Origin: Tenacibaculum maritimum NCIMB 2154
GTDB lineage: Bacteria > Bacteroidota > Bacteroidia > Flavobacteriales > Flavobacteriaceae
Direction of reading: 5' to 3'
Length of the DNA stretch: 64,000 nucleotides
Assembly: GCF_900119795.1 (NCBI RefSeq)
Contig: NZ_LT634361.1
Location: 1,302,001-1,366,000, forward strand
Shown: one piece after another, positions 47,235 to 56,507 of the stretch
Layout: each line of letters opens with the position of its first letter
How positions within the stretch are numbered: the stretch's first letter is position 1
Notes under the pieces: generated by a model
Databases searched by the model: none
What the model was told of the DNA's origin: nothing
The model's input: only the letters and a program-made list of their open reading frames with translations
Program-made: the position numbers and the translations under genes

Positions 47235-48350
47235 TTAAGATATAGCACAGCGATTAGCACCAGCTTCTAGTTCTGTTAAGTTTATATGATTGGCGTTTCC
47301 TGCTAAATTTAGGGAAACTATTTCTTCGTAATTAGGTGGTGTTTCGGGTATTTTTTGCAATAAATTAGAGATAAATTCCTGTTCATTAAGCTGAAGCATA
47401 TGAACTTCTTTTTTTATGTTTTTTAAGCTTTTACTAATAATTTCATTGTTAAAGGGGATAGGTGCACTGATATGACCAGGATAAACCATTGTTAAAGCAT
47501 CAAGAGTAAATAGGTTTTGAAGAGATTCATATAAAGATTTAGCTTTTAATTTAGAGATAGCAGTTGTAGCTTTTAAATCGGGTCTTCCAACTCCATCTAC
47601 AAACAAGGTATCACCTGAGAATAAACTTTCTTCATTTAATAAGTAAGAAAAACTTTCAGGAGTGTGGCCAGGTGTATGAATTGCTTTTAATTTAGCATTC
47701 CCAAATTTAATAATATCTCCATTGCTAACTTCGTTAAATTTGTAGCTTACAAGCTGTTGTTTTGGGAGTAATAAAGTCGCTTTTATAAGGTTCGCTAATG
47801 CATTGCTTCTAGAGAAATGATCTGCATGGATGTGAGTATCAATTACGTACTTGATTTTCCAACTATTTGAGGAAGCAATTGCTATGTAAATGTCGGGTTT
47901 TAAAGAAGCATCTATGACAATGGCTTCCCCATTGTTTTCTAAAATATAAGATAAGCATCCTTTTCCTGCCCTTCGGACTTGGATGATATTGGTTTTCGAA
48001 GAGTCTGCTATTTGAGCGGTATTCCAGGCAGCAGTCCATTCGCGCATACCTCCATCTAGTGAATAAGCTTCCATTCCTTTATCTCGCAGCTGTTCTGTTG
48101 CAATTAAACTTGTTTTTCCTGCTGCACAAAGTGTTACTATAGGAATATCTTTGGAAAGATTTAAATGAGAAAAAAGATTTTTTCTACCAGCTTTTAAATC
48201 AGTATATACATCTACAAATATGCTTTCAGGGATGCTCCATTCTTCTCGTTCTTCTTTAGTGCGTACGTCTAGTATTTGAACAGGCAATTTTTTTTCTAGT
48301 AAAATTCTAAGCTCTTCAACCTTAATAGTATTTTTATTTTTTAAGTCCAT
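47235..48350 (-). CDS. Rhodanese-metallo-beta-lactamase fusion (persulfide dioxygenase-like)
   Basis: A 371-residue fusion. N-terminal rhodanese domain (about 8-112) with the active-site loop LC75AAGKTS; C-terminal MBL-fold domain (about 120-330) with H173-I-H175-A-D177-H178 and later HTPGH and YPGH histidines. The MBL part resembles ETHE1-type persulfide dioxygenases, which oxidise glutathione persulfide to sulfite; fusions with rhodanese are known there, usually in the opposite domain order. It likely moves or oxidises sulfane sulfur. Located 8 bp after the regulator gene. Confidence 0.88.
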   Translation of the reverse strand: MDLKNKNTIKVEELRILLEKKLPVQILDVRTKEEREEWSIPESIFVDVYTDLKAGRKNLFSHLNLSKDIPIVTLCAAGKTSLIATEQLRDKGMEAYSLDGGMREWTAAWNTAQIADSSKTNIIQVRRAGKGCLSYILENNGEAIVIDASLKPDIYIAIASSNSWKIKYVIDTHIHADHFSRSNALANLIKATLLLPKQQLVSYKFNEVSNGDIIKFGNAKLKAIHTPGHTPESFSYLLNEESLFSGDTLFVDGVGRPDLKATTAISKLKAKSLYESLQNLFTLDALTMVYPGHISAPIPFNNEIISKSLKNIKKEVHMLQLNEQEFISNLLQKIPETPPNYEEIVSLNLAGNANHINLTELEAGANRCAIS

Positions 48351-48358
48351 TTTTATAT

Positions 48359-49018
48359 TTATTTAACAGGTAATCCTTTTTGTTTCCAATCTAAAACTTC
48401 CTCTTCCAATCGTATTGCATCATAACCATTTTCTTTTAAAAAATGCACAGCTTCATCGGCAAATAAGCATAAAGGCCCTCTACAGTAAACAACTATCTGT
48501 TTGTTTTTGGGAAGTTGATGGAGTTCTTTTTTTAATTCTGTAATGGGAATCGAATTTGCATTTGCAATGGCCTCCTTTCGGAATTCTCTTTCAGGACGAA
48601 CGTCTAGAAAATATAGATCATTTAATATATTTTTCTCTACAATTTCATCAGCAGTTATTGAAGGGCTTTCTGAAAAAGTAGTTGTTCTAAAGTTTTTTAA
48701 AATGGTTTGAATCTCTGAATTGTTTTCCAAACTAAACGTTTGTAAAGCATTCCAAAGGGTATATACATTTTTATTACTTAAAGAATAAATAACATAATGT
48801 CCTTTTTTTGAAGTTTTTAATAACTTAACCTTTTTTAATACCTGCAAATGCTGAGAAGCATTGGCTATGGAGGCGTTAATTTCAGTAGCAATTTGCTCTA
48901 CAGAGTAGTCATCTTGAGAAATTAAATTGAGTATTCTTAATCTATGAGGGTTGGACAGTGCTTTCCCTACATTTGAAATTTCTTGGTAAATGCTACTTTT
49001 AAACTCGTGTTTATTCAT
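48359..49018 (-). CDS. ArsR-family regulator fused to a rhodanese domain
   Basis: A 219-residue protein from ATG 49018 (a TTG 12 bp upstream is possible but falls in the operator). Winged helix about 10-85 (SNPHRLRILNLISQDDYSVEQIA... with recognition helix IANASQHLQVLKK) and rhodanese domain about 125-215 with C179-R-G-P-L-C184. No metal-binding ELCVCDL motif of ArsR. The rhodanese Cys could sense sulfane sulfur directly, in place of the Cys pair used by persulfide sensors such as BigR. First gene of a five-gene operon, with a perfect palindrome 4 bp upstream. Confidence 0.88.
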   Translation of the reverse strand: MNKHEFKSSIYQEISNVGKALSNPHRLRILNLISQDDYSVEQIATEINASIANASQHLQVLKKVKLLKTSKKGHYVIYSLSNKNVYTLWNALQTFSLENNSEIQTILKNFRTTTFSESPSITADEIVEKNILNDLYFLDVRPEREFRKEAIANANSIPITELKKELHQLPKNKQIVVYCRGPLCLFADEAVHFLKENGYDAIRLEEEVLDWKQKGLPVK

Positions 49019-49022
49019 GCCT

Positions 49023-49062
49023 ATATTCAATTATTCAATAAATATATTGAATAATTGAATAT
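49023..49062. promoter_or_regulatory. Perfect 18+18 bp palindrome, likely operator of the ArsR-rhodanese operon
   Basis: Left arm ATATTCAATTATTCAATA, spacer AATA, right arm TATTGAATAATTGAATAT. Each arm contains ATTCAAT twice, so two overlapping ArsR-type half sites may be present. It lies 4 bp upstream of the regulator ATG. Confidence 0.75.
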
Positions 49063-49260
49063 GTACGAAGGTTATTTAAAAAAAAGAGAAAATAATTTTT
49101 GAAATATTTGAGAAAAAAGAAGAAATATAGGTGTATCAATTTCATAAACAGTAATTTAATGAGCGCTTTTATTTTTTATAGATTGTGAGCGTAATAAAGA
49201 GTAGATTTTGAGACCAGCAGCTCTTTATATATGACGAACAACTAAATTATATATAAAACA

Positions 49261-49854
49261 ATGCTAAATGTAATAGTGAGTTATATAGCTAGGTATATAG
49301 AGCTTAATAAAGAAGAAATTGAGGTTATAAAAGATTTAATTAGAATTGAAGTGTTTAAAAAAGGAACTCTTCTGCTAAAGAAAGGAGAGGTGGCAGAATC
49401 ATATTATTTTAATGTAAAAGGTTGTATTCGGTTGTATTACATGGTAAATGGAGAAGAGAAGACTACTTTTTTTTATACAGAAAATCAATTTGTAAGTTCT
49501 ATTAAAAGCTTTACAAGGCAAGTTCCTTCTAATCATTTTTTTGAATGCGAGGAAGATTGCATATTGGGAGTTTTATCATATGAAGCAGAAAAAAAATTAT
49601 TAAGAAAGTTTCCGAAATTTGAACAGTTGTATAAAGTAATTTTAGAAGAACAATTGAGTCATTATCAAGAGGTATTGTCATCTTTTATTACTACTAAGCC
49701 AGAGGAAAGGTATAAAAGTTTTTTAAAATCGCATCCAGCATTGGTGCAAAGAATTCCTCAGTACAAATTAGCTTCTTATTTAGGAATTGCACCAGAATCA
49801 TTAAGTAGAATCAAAAGAAGGATAGCGGAACAAAATAGTAGTAAGGATGTTTAA
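49261..49854 (+). CDS. Crp/Fnr-family transcriptional regulator
   Basis: A 197-residue regulator: N-terminal cyclic-nucleotide-binding-like beta-roll (about 10-120) without the cAMP-contacting arginine pattern, and a C-terminal HTH (about 160-190, YKLASYLGIAPESLSRIKRR). This is the short Bacteroidota type often called a Crp/Fnr-family regulator. Ligand and targets unknown. It is divergent from the ArsR operon and convergent with the LysR gene (4-bp overlap at the 3' ends). Confidence 0.86.
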   Translation: MLNVIVSYIARYIELNKEEIEVIKDLIRIEVFKKGTLLLKKGEVAESYYFNVKGCIRLYYMVNGEEKTTFFYTENQFVSSIKSFTRQVPSNHFFECEEDCILGVLSYEAEKKLLRKFPKFEQLYKVILEEQLSHYQEVLSSFITTKPEERYKSFLKSHPALVQRIPQYKLASYLGIAPESLSRIKRRIAEQNSSKDV

Positions 49855-50756
49855 GTTTGTTTGTTTTTTACTATAGTGTTTAAAAAGGAAATGAGAGTAG
49901 GGTTTCTGTTTTCTTTACTCCATACGATAGATAGTATAGTTTGGTGTGGAACATTTTTGAGCTCAATAAACTTAATGTCCATATTATAGCCAACCAATAG
50001 AGATTTAGGAACTATGGAAATTCCTAAGTTATTTTCTACTAGTCTATATATTGAGCTAGCGTGTATTGTGTTATGAGAAATAATAGGAGTGAATCCGCTA
50101 TCATTAAATATTTTCATAACTCTTTCATAATAAGAGGGGTTGTAAGAAGGATCGAACATGATAAATGAATCTTCCTTTAGTTGGCTAATGTTTTTAAAGT
50201 TAACTGCATTTATAGGATGATTTTTAGGAAGTACTAAGCAAAAGTTTTCTTTTAAAATAGGAATTCCTTCTAAGTTTTTAGGGGCTCGATCTAATCGTAC
50301 GAAGCCAATATCAATTTCTTTGGATAGTAGTTTGCTGATCTGTTTGCGATTGTCCATTTCTCTTAAGTTAAAAATGATGGAAGGATGCTCTTTTTTAAAT
50401 TTTAAAAGTAGCTCAGGAATTAACTGTTGCATGGCAGAACCTACATAGCCTAAGTTTAAATTGCCATGGATGCCTTTGTGAAGTAGTTTGGCGTGATTGA
50501 TGATATGATCTAAGTCTTTTAAGTGACGTGTAATTTCGTATTTGAGGTATGTTCCAGCTTTGGTTAATTCTACTTTTCTGTTGTGGCGCTCGAAAAGTTG
50601 TATGCCTAAATTGTCTTCTAATTGTTTAATTTGTCTGCTTAACCCTGGTTGCGATATATAGAGGGTTTCGGCAGCTTTTCTGTAATGTAAACTTTCTGCA
50701 ACTGCTAAAAAATATTTAAGATGTCTTAATTCTAATTGATAACTTATGGGTATCAT
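49851..50756 (-). CDS. LysR-family regulator, probable regulator of hut genes
   Basis: A 301-residue LysR-type protein: HTH about 8-67 (YFLAVAESLHYRKAAETLYISQPGLSRQIKQLE) and a substrate-binding domain behind it (LNLGYVGSAMQQLIPELL, KEIDIGFVRLDR). It is divergently placed from hutH with 70 bp between the start codons, the usual arrangement for a LysR regulator and its target. Whether histidine or urocanate is the inducer is not known. Confidence 0.85.
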   Translation of the reverse strand: MIPISYQLELRHLKYFLAVAESLHYRKAAETLYISQPGLSRQIKQLEDNLGIQLFERHNRKVELTKAGTYLKYEITRHLKDLDHIINHAKLLHKGIHGNLNLGYVGSAMQQLIPELLLKFKKEHPSIIFNLREMDNRKQISKLLSKEIDIGFVRLDRAPKNLEGIPILKENFCLVLPKNHPINAVNFKNISQLKEDSFIMFDPSYNPSYYERVMKIFNDSGFTPIISHNTIHASSIYRLVENNLGISIVPKSLLVGYNMDIKFIELKNVPHQTILSIVWSKENRNPTLISFLNTIVKNKQT

Positions 50757-50774
50757 ATAATAATGTTATTGGTA

Positions 50775-50805
50775 TTGTTAAGCATCAAAAATAAAGATAA
50801 CTTTG
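50775..50805 (+). promoter_or_regulatory. Bacteroidota-type promoter of hutH-hutU
   Basis: TTG 50775-50777, 20 bp, TAACTTTG 50798-50805. It covers the possible TTG start at 50803, which therefore cannot be the real one, and leaves a leader of about 16 nt to ATG 50827. Confidence 0.55.
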
Positions 50806-50826
50806 ATAAAAATAAAATTGAAGGAT

Positions 50827-52320
50827 ATGTTTAAATACGGAATAGAGCAATTAACTGTAGATAGGGTAATAGCACTTTCAGAAGGAAGTTTGAAAGGGGT
50901 ATTAGTAAGTGAAGCTATTATTAATATAGAAAAATGCAGAGGAAAGGTAGTTAGCATGGCTAATGGAGATAAGGCTGTTTATGGAATTAATACTGGTTTC
51001 GGGCCTTTATGTGATGTACAGATAACTCCTGAGGAGACAAGTAAATTACAGGAAAATTTACTAATTACGCATGCTGTAGGAGTAGGGATGCCTATTGATA
51101 AGCGATTATCTAAAATAATGATGATTTGTAAAGTTCACGCTCTTTGTCAAGGGTTTTCAGGAGTTCGTTTAGAGTTGATACAGCGTATTTTGTATTTTAT
51201 TGAGAATGATATATTACCTGTTGTGCCAGAGCAAGGTTCAGTGGGGGCTTCGGGAGATTTAGCTCCTTTGTCTCATTTATTTTTACCTCTTTTAGGAGAA
51301 GGAGAATTTTGGGTGGGAGATAAGGTAGTAAAGGCGCAAGAAGTTTTAGAAGAACATGGCTTAGCTCCACTTCAACTAGAAGCAAAAGAAGGTTTAGGGT
51401 TGATAAATGGAACTCAATTCATTTTAGCACACGCAATTGTAGGCTTGAAAAAAATGGAGTATTTGTTAGGTTTAGCAGACCTTTCAGGGGCAATGAGTTT
51501 GGAAGGTTTCCAAGGGAGCGTTTCTCCTTTTAAAGAAGCATTGCATCGCATACGCCCATTTAAAGGAAATTTAAAAGTAGCTGAAAGAATGCGTATGCTA
51601 TTGGAAGGCTCTCAAAATGTTGAGAATCATGCTGGCTGCGATCGTGTTCAAGATCCGTATTCGATGCGATGTATTCCACAGGTGCACGGAGCTTCTAGGA
51701 ATGCGTATTATCATTTAAAAGAATTGGCAGAAATAGAGATGAATGCAGTAACGGATAATCCAATTGTATTGAGTGAAACAGAAGCTATTTCTGGAGGTAA
51801 TTTCCATGGACAACCTTTAGCAATGGCTTTGGATTACGGAGCAATAGCGGCTTCTGAATTAGGAAATATAGCGGACAGACGTTGCTATTTACTGTTAGAG
51901 GGAAAATATGGATTGCCTCGTTTACTAACAGAAGCAGGAGGTTTAAACTCTGGGTTTATGATACCTCAATATACTACGGCAGCTTTAGTTACAGAAAACA
52001 AGTCTTTGTGTTTTCCTCCTTCGGCAGATAGTGTTCCTACATCATTAGGACAAGAGGATCATGTGTCTATGGGAAGTATTTCAGGGCGTAAATTCAATCA
52101 AATTTTAGGGAATGTGGAAAAAATATTAGCTATAGAATTGATGTATGCTGCTCAAGCAATGGAGTTTAGGAGACCTAATACTTTTTCTGAGATAATAGAA
52201 GATAATTTTAAAATTATTAGAGCTAAAGTAGCTAAGTTAGAGGAGGATAGAGTTTTGAAAGACGATATCAATCAGCTAGTAGAAATGGTAAAAGAGCAAG
52301 TTTTTATTGTGAATAAATAA
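50827..52320 (+). CDS. hutH: Histidine ammonia-lyase
   Basis: A 497-residue protein that converts histidine to urocanate. The MIO cofactor is formed from Ala141-Ser142-Gly143 in GSVGASGDLAPLSH; other conserved segments are YGINTGFG, NGTQF and QEDHVSMGS. Length is normal for the family. ATG 50827 is chosen over the TTG 24 bp upstream because that lies in the -7 box. hutU follows 3 bp after the stop. Confidence 0.94.
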   Translation: MFKYGIEQLTVDRVIALSEGSLKGVLVSEAIINIEKCRGKVVSMANGDKAVYGINTGFGPLCDVQITPEETSKLQENLLITHAVGVGMPIDKRLSKIMMICKVHALCQGFSGVRLELIQRILYFIENDILPVVPEQGSVGASGDLAPLSHLFLPLLGEGEFWVGDKVVKAQEVLEEHGLAPLQLEAKEGLGLINGTQFILAHAIVGLKKMEYLLGLADLSGAMSLEGFQGSVSPFKEALHRIRPFKGNLKVAERMRMLLEGSQNVENHAGCDRVQDPYSMRCIPQVHGASRNAYYHLKELAEIEMNAVTDNPIVLSETEAISGGNFHGQPLAMALDYGAIAASELGNIADRRCYLLLEGKYGLPRLLTEAGGLNSGFMIPQYTTAALVTENKSLCFPPSADSVPTSLGQEDHVSMGSISGRKFNQILGNVEKILAIELMYAAQAMEFRRPNTFSEIIEDNFKIIRAKVAKLEEDRVLKDDINQLVEMVKEQVFIVNK

Positions 52321-52323
52321 AAT

Positions 52324-54327
52324 ATGATGATGACTTTTAAAGAAAATATACTTCAAGGAATTCCAACTGAATTACCTGTTAAAAAAGAATACCCAAAGGG
52401 AGCAAACAGGGCTCCTAAGAGAAAAGACATATTGTCTAATAAAGAGAAGCAATTGGCTATTAGAAATGCTCTTCGATATTTTCCTAAAAAATGGCATGAA
52501 GAGTTAGCAGCGGAATTTGCTGACGAATTACAAAAATTTGGTCGTATATATATGTACCGATTCAAACCGTCATATAAGATGTATGCCAGAGATATTGCTG
52601 AATATCCTGCGTTATCAACTCAAGCGGCGGCTATTATGCTGATGATTCAGAATAACTTAGACCCAGCAGTGGCACAACATCCAGAAGAATTGATAACTTA
52701 TGGGGGGAATGGAGCTGTATTTCAAAACTGGGCACAATATTTATTAACAATGCAATATTTAGCAACAATGACGGATGAGCAAACATTGCATATGTACTCA
52801 GGGCATCCAATGGGATTGTTTCCGTCTTCTAAAAATGCGCCGAGAGTTATTGTTACTAATGGGATGGTAATTCCGAATTATTCCCAACCAGATGATTGGG
52901 AAAAACTAAATGCTTTAGGAGTATCTCAATATGGACAAATGACCGCGGGATCTTTTATGTATATTGGTCCTCAGGGAATTGTTCATGGAACTACGATAAC
53001 TGTTATGAATGCTTTTCGTAAAATATTAGATAAAGAAGATACTCCAGCAGGGAAGATATTTTTAACAGCAGGATTAGGAGGTATGAGTGGAGCTCAGCCT
53101 AAAGCGGGGAATATAGCTGGCTGTATAACAGTTTGTGCCGAGGTGAATGCAAAAGCAGCAGAAAAAAGACATGAGCAAGGTTGGGTAGATGTGCTAGTGA
53201 ATGATATTACTGATTTAGTGAAAAGAGTACGAGAAGCTCAGGAAGCAAAAGAAGTGGCTTCTATAGCTTATATTGGAAATGTTGTAGAGGTATGGGAGCG
53301 TTTTTATGAAGAAGATATTTTTATCCATGTCGGTTCAGATCAAACGTCGTTGCACATTCCTTGGACAGGAGGATATTACCCTGTAGGAATTTCTTATGAA
53401 GAATCTAATAGATTGATTAGAGAAGAACCTTTGGTTTTTAAAGAAAAAGTGCAAGAAACTTTAAGAAGACATGCTACTGCTATAAATAAACATACAGAAA
53501 AAGGAACTTATTTCTTTGATTACGGGAATGCTTTTTTACTAGAATCCTCAAGAGCAGGAGGAGATGTTATGGCTTCTAATGAGATAGATTTTAAGTATCC
53601 TTCTTATGTTCAAGATATTTTAGGTCCCATGTGTTTTGATTATGGTTTTGGACCATTTCGCTGGGTGTGTGCTTCTGGAAAACCAGAAGATTTAGATACA
53701 ACAGATGAAATTGCAGCTACTGTTTTGCAAGAAATTATGGAAAATTCTCCAGAAGAGATTCAATTACAGATGCAAGATAACATTACTTGGATAAAAGATG
53801 CTAAAAAAAATAAAATGGTAGTAGGGTCACAAGCTCGTATTTTATATGCAGATGCAGAAGGACGCTCTAAAATAGCAGCAGCTTTCAATAAGGCGATAGC
53901 AGCAGGAAAAATAGGACCTGTTGTATTAGGAAGAGACCATCACGATGTGAGCGGAACAGATTCTCCATATAGAGAAACTTCTAATATTTACGATGGAAGT
54001 AAGTTTACTGCAGATATGGCAATACATAATGTTATTGGTGATAGTTTTAGGGGAGCTACTTGGGTTTCTATTCATAATGGAGGAGGTGTAGGATGGGGAG
54101 AAGTAATGAATGGAGGTTTTGGAATGCTTTTAGATGGTAGCTCAGAAGCTGATATTCGCTTAAAAAGTATGCTGTTTTATGATGTGAATAACGGGATAGC
54201 TAGGCGTAGTTGGGCAAGGAATAAGGAGGCGTTATTTGCTATAAAACGAGAAATGGAGCGTACGCCGAGTTTAAAGGTCACTATTCCCAATCTAGTGGAA
54301 GATGATTTGTTAGAAAAGTTATTTTAA
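52324..54327 (+). CDS. hutU: Urocanate hydratase
   Basis: A 667-residue NAD+-dependent enzyme that converts urocanate to imidazolonepropionate. Conserved parts: GNGAVFQNWAQYLLTMQYL, MYSGHPMGLFPS, GLGGMSGAQPKAGNI (NAD region), and the C-terminal IHNGGGVGWGEVMNGGFGM. It is about 110 residues longer than E. coli HutU (557), as usual for the longer bacteroidetal form. hutI and hutG are not in this window. Confidence 0.94.
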   Translation: MMMTFKENILQGIPTELPVKKEYPKGANRAPKRKDILSNKEKQLAIRNALRYFPKKWHEELAAEFADELQKFGRIYMYRFKPSYKMYARDIAEYPALSTQAAAIMLMIQNNLDPAVAQHPEELITYGGNGAVFQNWAQYLLTMQYLATMTDEQTLHMYSGHPMGLFPSSKNAPRVIVTNGMVIPNYSQPDDWEKLNALGVSQYGQMTAGSFMYIGPQGIVHGTTITVMNAFRKILDKEDTPAGKIFLTAGLGGMSGAQPKAGNIAGCITVCAEVNAKAAEKRHEQGWVDVLVNDITDLVKRVREAQEAKEVASIAYIGNVVEVWERFYEEDIFIHVGSDQTSLHIPWTGGYYPVGISYEESNRLIREEPLVFKEKVQETLRRHATAINKHTEKGTYFFDYGNAFLLESSRAGGDVMASNEIDFKYPSYVQDILGPMCFDYGFGPFRWVCASGKPEDLDTTDEIAATVLQEIMENSPEEIQLQMQDNITWIKDAKKNKMVVGSQARILYADAEGRSKIAAAFNKAIAAGKIGPVVLGRDHHDVSGTDSPYRETSNIYDGSKFTADMAIHNVIGDSFRGATWVSIHNGGGVGWGEVMNGGFGMLLDGSSEADIRLKSMLFYDVNNGIARRSWARNKEALFAIKREMERTPSLKVTIPNLVEDDLLEKLF

Positions 54328-54353
54328 AGCGGCTTAAATAAATAGATGAAAAG

Positions 54354-54384
54354 GGCTCAGGCATTTATGTCTGAGTCTTTTTTT
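54354..54384. terminator. Terminator after hutU
   Basis: GGCTCAGGC and GTCTGAGTC pair (with G-T pairs) and T7 follows on the plus strand. It includes the stop codon of the convergent DUF4184 frame. Confidence 0.7.
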
Positions 54385-55127
54385 GTTGCATTTGTAATGG
54401 AGCGTTTGATTTTAGTAAGAATTAAAGGACTTAAAGTTAAGCTTAAAAGAAAAGAGGAGATGCAGGCAACAATGATATTACCATATTGATTTAGGTTAAA
54501 TTCGTTGAAAAATCTTAGGAATAGGATTCCGAAGGTGAGGCCAAATACGAGTGCCCAATAGCTTAGGGAGTTCTTTTTACCATTTATTTTTGAGCTAGGG
54601 AGCTTATAGATGGCGTAGGTAATTATGATTGCTCCGATTATGGTAGAGGTGTGTTGTAGTATTTTAAAGGCAAAAACTCTTTGATTAAAAAAGTAGATTG
54701 GATTTCTTAATATGGAAATTTTTTCAACGAAATATCCATTCTGATGCGTAAAGTTATCCCAAAAAATATGTGATACAGTCCCTATTAATATGGAGGTAGT
54801 TACAATGGGTCAATTTTTTATAAAGTAGTGATTCCAATTGAATTTTTTAAAAGACGAAAACTTTGACTTGAAGTAATGAGGTAGGTTATTGAATAAATCG
54901 TTTTTGATAATATTGTGGAATATAAAAGAAAGGGTTATTCCTAGAGGTAAATTAAATCCTAAAAGACCAATTAAAGTATGGCTAAAAGTACTCTTTATTT
55001 CCATTCTTATAAAATACTCAAAATCGGGGGTTAAGCTTCCTATAACAAGTCCTGTTAATGAAAACCATTTTTTAGGAAGGTAAGTAAAGAGTAATATGAT
55101 AGATGGGTGGGAGAATGTAAAAGGCAT
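54357..55127 (-). pseudogene. DUF4184-family membrane protein interrupted by one TGA
   Basis: From ATG 55127 the frame encodes 105 residues (MPFTFSHPSIILLF, the family-typical start, with GLVIGSLTPDFEYF) and stops at TGA 54812-54810. The same frame then remains open for 150 further codons to TGA 54359-54357, encoding PIVTTSILIGTVSHIFWDNF and more membrane helices, exactly what the family has next. One stop, most simply Trp TGG changed to TGA, therefore splits a gene of 256 codons. The intact product would be a six-helix membrane protein of unknown function. Confidence 0.85.
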
Positions 55128-55465
55128 TTTGATGGGATGTAGATTTTATTAGACTAGATAGAAATTCTTTGTTTTTTATACATAAAATAAAAAAAACGAA
55201 ATTAAAGAAAATATACTATTTTAAATATTATATAGTCAGAAAGGGAGGGGGAGATGCTATTAAGGTATAAGGAAGTCGTATTTTAATTATTTTACAAGTG
55301 TTTTCAATAACTAAAAAAATGGATGTGTTTCATAATTAACAGAGTAAGAATGGGTTTGTAAGCACTATAAAAAAATGTGTTTATGAGATAAATATTATTG
55401 ATGGAAATTCTTAATTGTAGGTAGCTTAAAAGAGTAGTTTTGCAGCCCTAAAATAATTATAAACA
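55128..55465 (+). promoter_or_regulatory. Intergenic region with a promoter for the lipoprotein gene at its end
   Basis: At 55415-55417 TTG and at 55435-55442 TAGTTTTG, 17 bp apart, match the Bacteroidota consensus well; the lipoprotein ATG is 24 bp downstream. The rest of the region is AT-rich with nothing recognisable. Confidence 0.55.
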
Positions 55466-56113
55466 ATGAAAAAATTAGTACTATTATTATCTGTAATTTC
55501 TTTTTTTAATTGCAGTGATAACACGTTAGAGCAATTTGAAGAGCTTGAAAGACAAAATGATGTTAAACAAGTAGCGATGGTTTCCCAAGTTGAAGGAAGA
55601 ACTTCGGTAGATGATGTAGATGAGGTAGCTGTATGGGATATTTTGAGGTATAAATTCGAAATGGATTTACCATTGGTGTTTTCTAAATTAGATGAATCGG
55701 GGTGGATTTCTCATTTTGTTCAAGATAGAGTTGTTAGCATTAATGATTATACATCAGAAGAAGAAAAGATTACTACTTTTTACACGGGAGGTTTCTTTGG
55801 ATCTGTTTGGAATACAAAGTTGCCGGCGTCTATTTTAGCAAAAGTCTTTTTTAGAAGGTTAAAATCATCAGGCTATCTTTATACAAGGGTTAAGTTATTA
55901 GGAATAACTATAAAAGATGCGAATCATGTAGATGCTCAAATTTTCTTTGAAAGATTTAATACATCTAGAGAATTAATGTCAACATCTTACGGTTTGTATA
56001 AGTTAGAAAATGTAGAAGGAGAATGGGGGATTTCAGAAATGAATCTTTATCCTAATACAGATGAAACAAGAGCATTTTTTAGCACGATGAAAACATTTAA
56101 AGGTCTTTATTAG
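55466..56113 (+). CDS. Hypothetical lipoprotein
   Basis: A 215-residue predicted lipoprotein (MKKLVLLLSVISFFNC, Cys16 at the lipobox). The mature part has no motif I recognise; segments such as WDILRYKFEMDLPLVFSKLD and ARIFFERF-like repeats of aromatic residues suggest an alpha/beta domain. Own promoter upstream and terminator downstream, so a single-gene unit. Confidence 0.7.
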   Translation: MKKLVLLLSVISFFNCSDNTLEQFEELERQNDVKQVAMVSQVEGRTSVDDVDEVAVWDILRYKFEMDLPLVFSKLDESGWISHFVQDRVVSINDYTSEEEKITTFYTGGFFGSVWNTKLPASILAKVFFRRLKSSGYLYTRVKLLGITIKDANHVDAQIFFERFNTSRELMSTSYGLYKLENVEGEWGISEMNLYPNTDETRAFFSTMKTFKGLY

Positions 56114-56131
56114 TATTTATTTAGACACATT

Positions 56132-56163
56132 AAAAAGCTCACTTAATCAGTGAGCTTTTTTTT
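56132..56163 (+). terminator. Intrinsic terminator after the lipoprotein gene
   Basis: AAAAAGCTCACT and AGTGAGCTTTTT pair around TAATC, followed by T-rich sequence. Confidence 0.85.
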
Positions 56164-56387
56164 GTTATTATAGATAGTTTTCACTCGAATTACCTAAGGT
56201 AGCAAGTTAATAAAACTTAAGTAGAGTGAATGGAGCTTTGCTATTAAATTTCAAACGCTTATACTGTTTTAGAATTTAGATGGCTACCTATTAGCGTTTT
56301 TCTTATTATAGATTGACCCTAATTGTTGCGTAACTCTAACTTTTGAGAATGCTTCTTTATTTTGTAACAGGTTAAGAATTTTATCCA
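56164..56387. other. Gene-free stretch before the tRNA terminator
   Basis: No open frame or repeat recognised; ordinary AT-rich spacer. Confidence 0.4.
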
Positions 56388-56418
56388 TAAAAAAATGCGT
56401 CTTAAGACGCATTTTTTT
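56388..56418 (-). terminator. Terminator of the tRNA-Met gene
   Basis: AAAAAAATGCGTCTTAAGACGCATTTTTTT is self-complementary and lies 16 bp after the tRNA 3' end in its direction. Confidence 0.8.
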
Positions 56419-56433
56419 AATTTGATTACTTTG

Positions 56434-56507
56434 TAGCGAGGAGCAGATTTGAACTGCCGACCTCAGGGTTATGAATCCTGCGCTCTAACCAACTGAGCTA
56501 CCTCGCC
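56434..56507 (-). tRNA. tRNA-Met (anticodon CAT)
   Basis: The minus strand reads GGCGAGGTAGCTCAGTTGG at its 5' end, has the anticodon loop TTCATAA, a T-loop TTCAAAT and closes with CCTCGCTA. Acceptor, D, anticodon and T stems form, with one A-C mismatch next to the anticodon loop. The CCA end is not encoded. A CAT anticodon can also belong to tRNA-Ile2 (lysidine) or initiator tRNA; the G1-U72 pair argues against the initiator. Confidence 0.93.

Noticed and set aside
54810..54812. UGA in the DUF4184 gene read as Trp or selenocysteine
   Set aside because: Other genes in the window use TGA as a normal stop (for example VIT/VWA and hutU's convergent neighbours), and no SECIS-like hairpin is evident.
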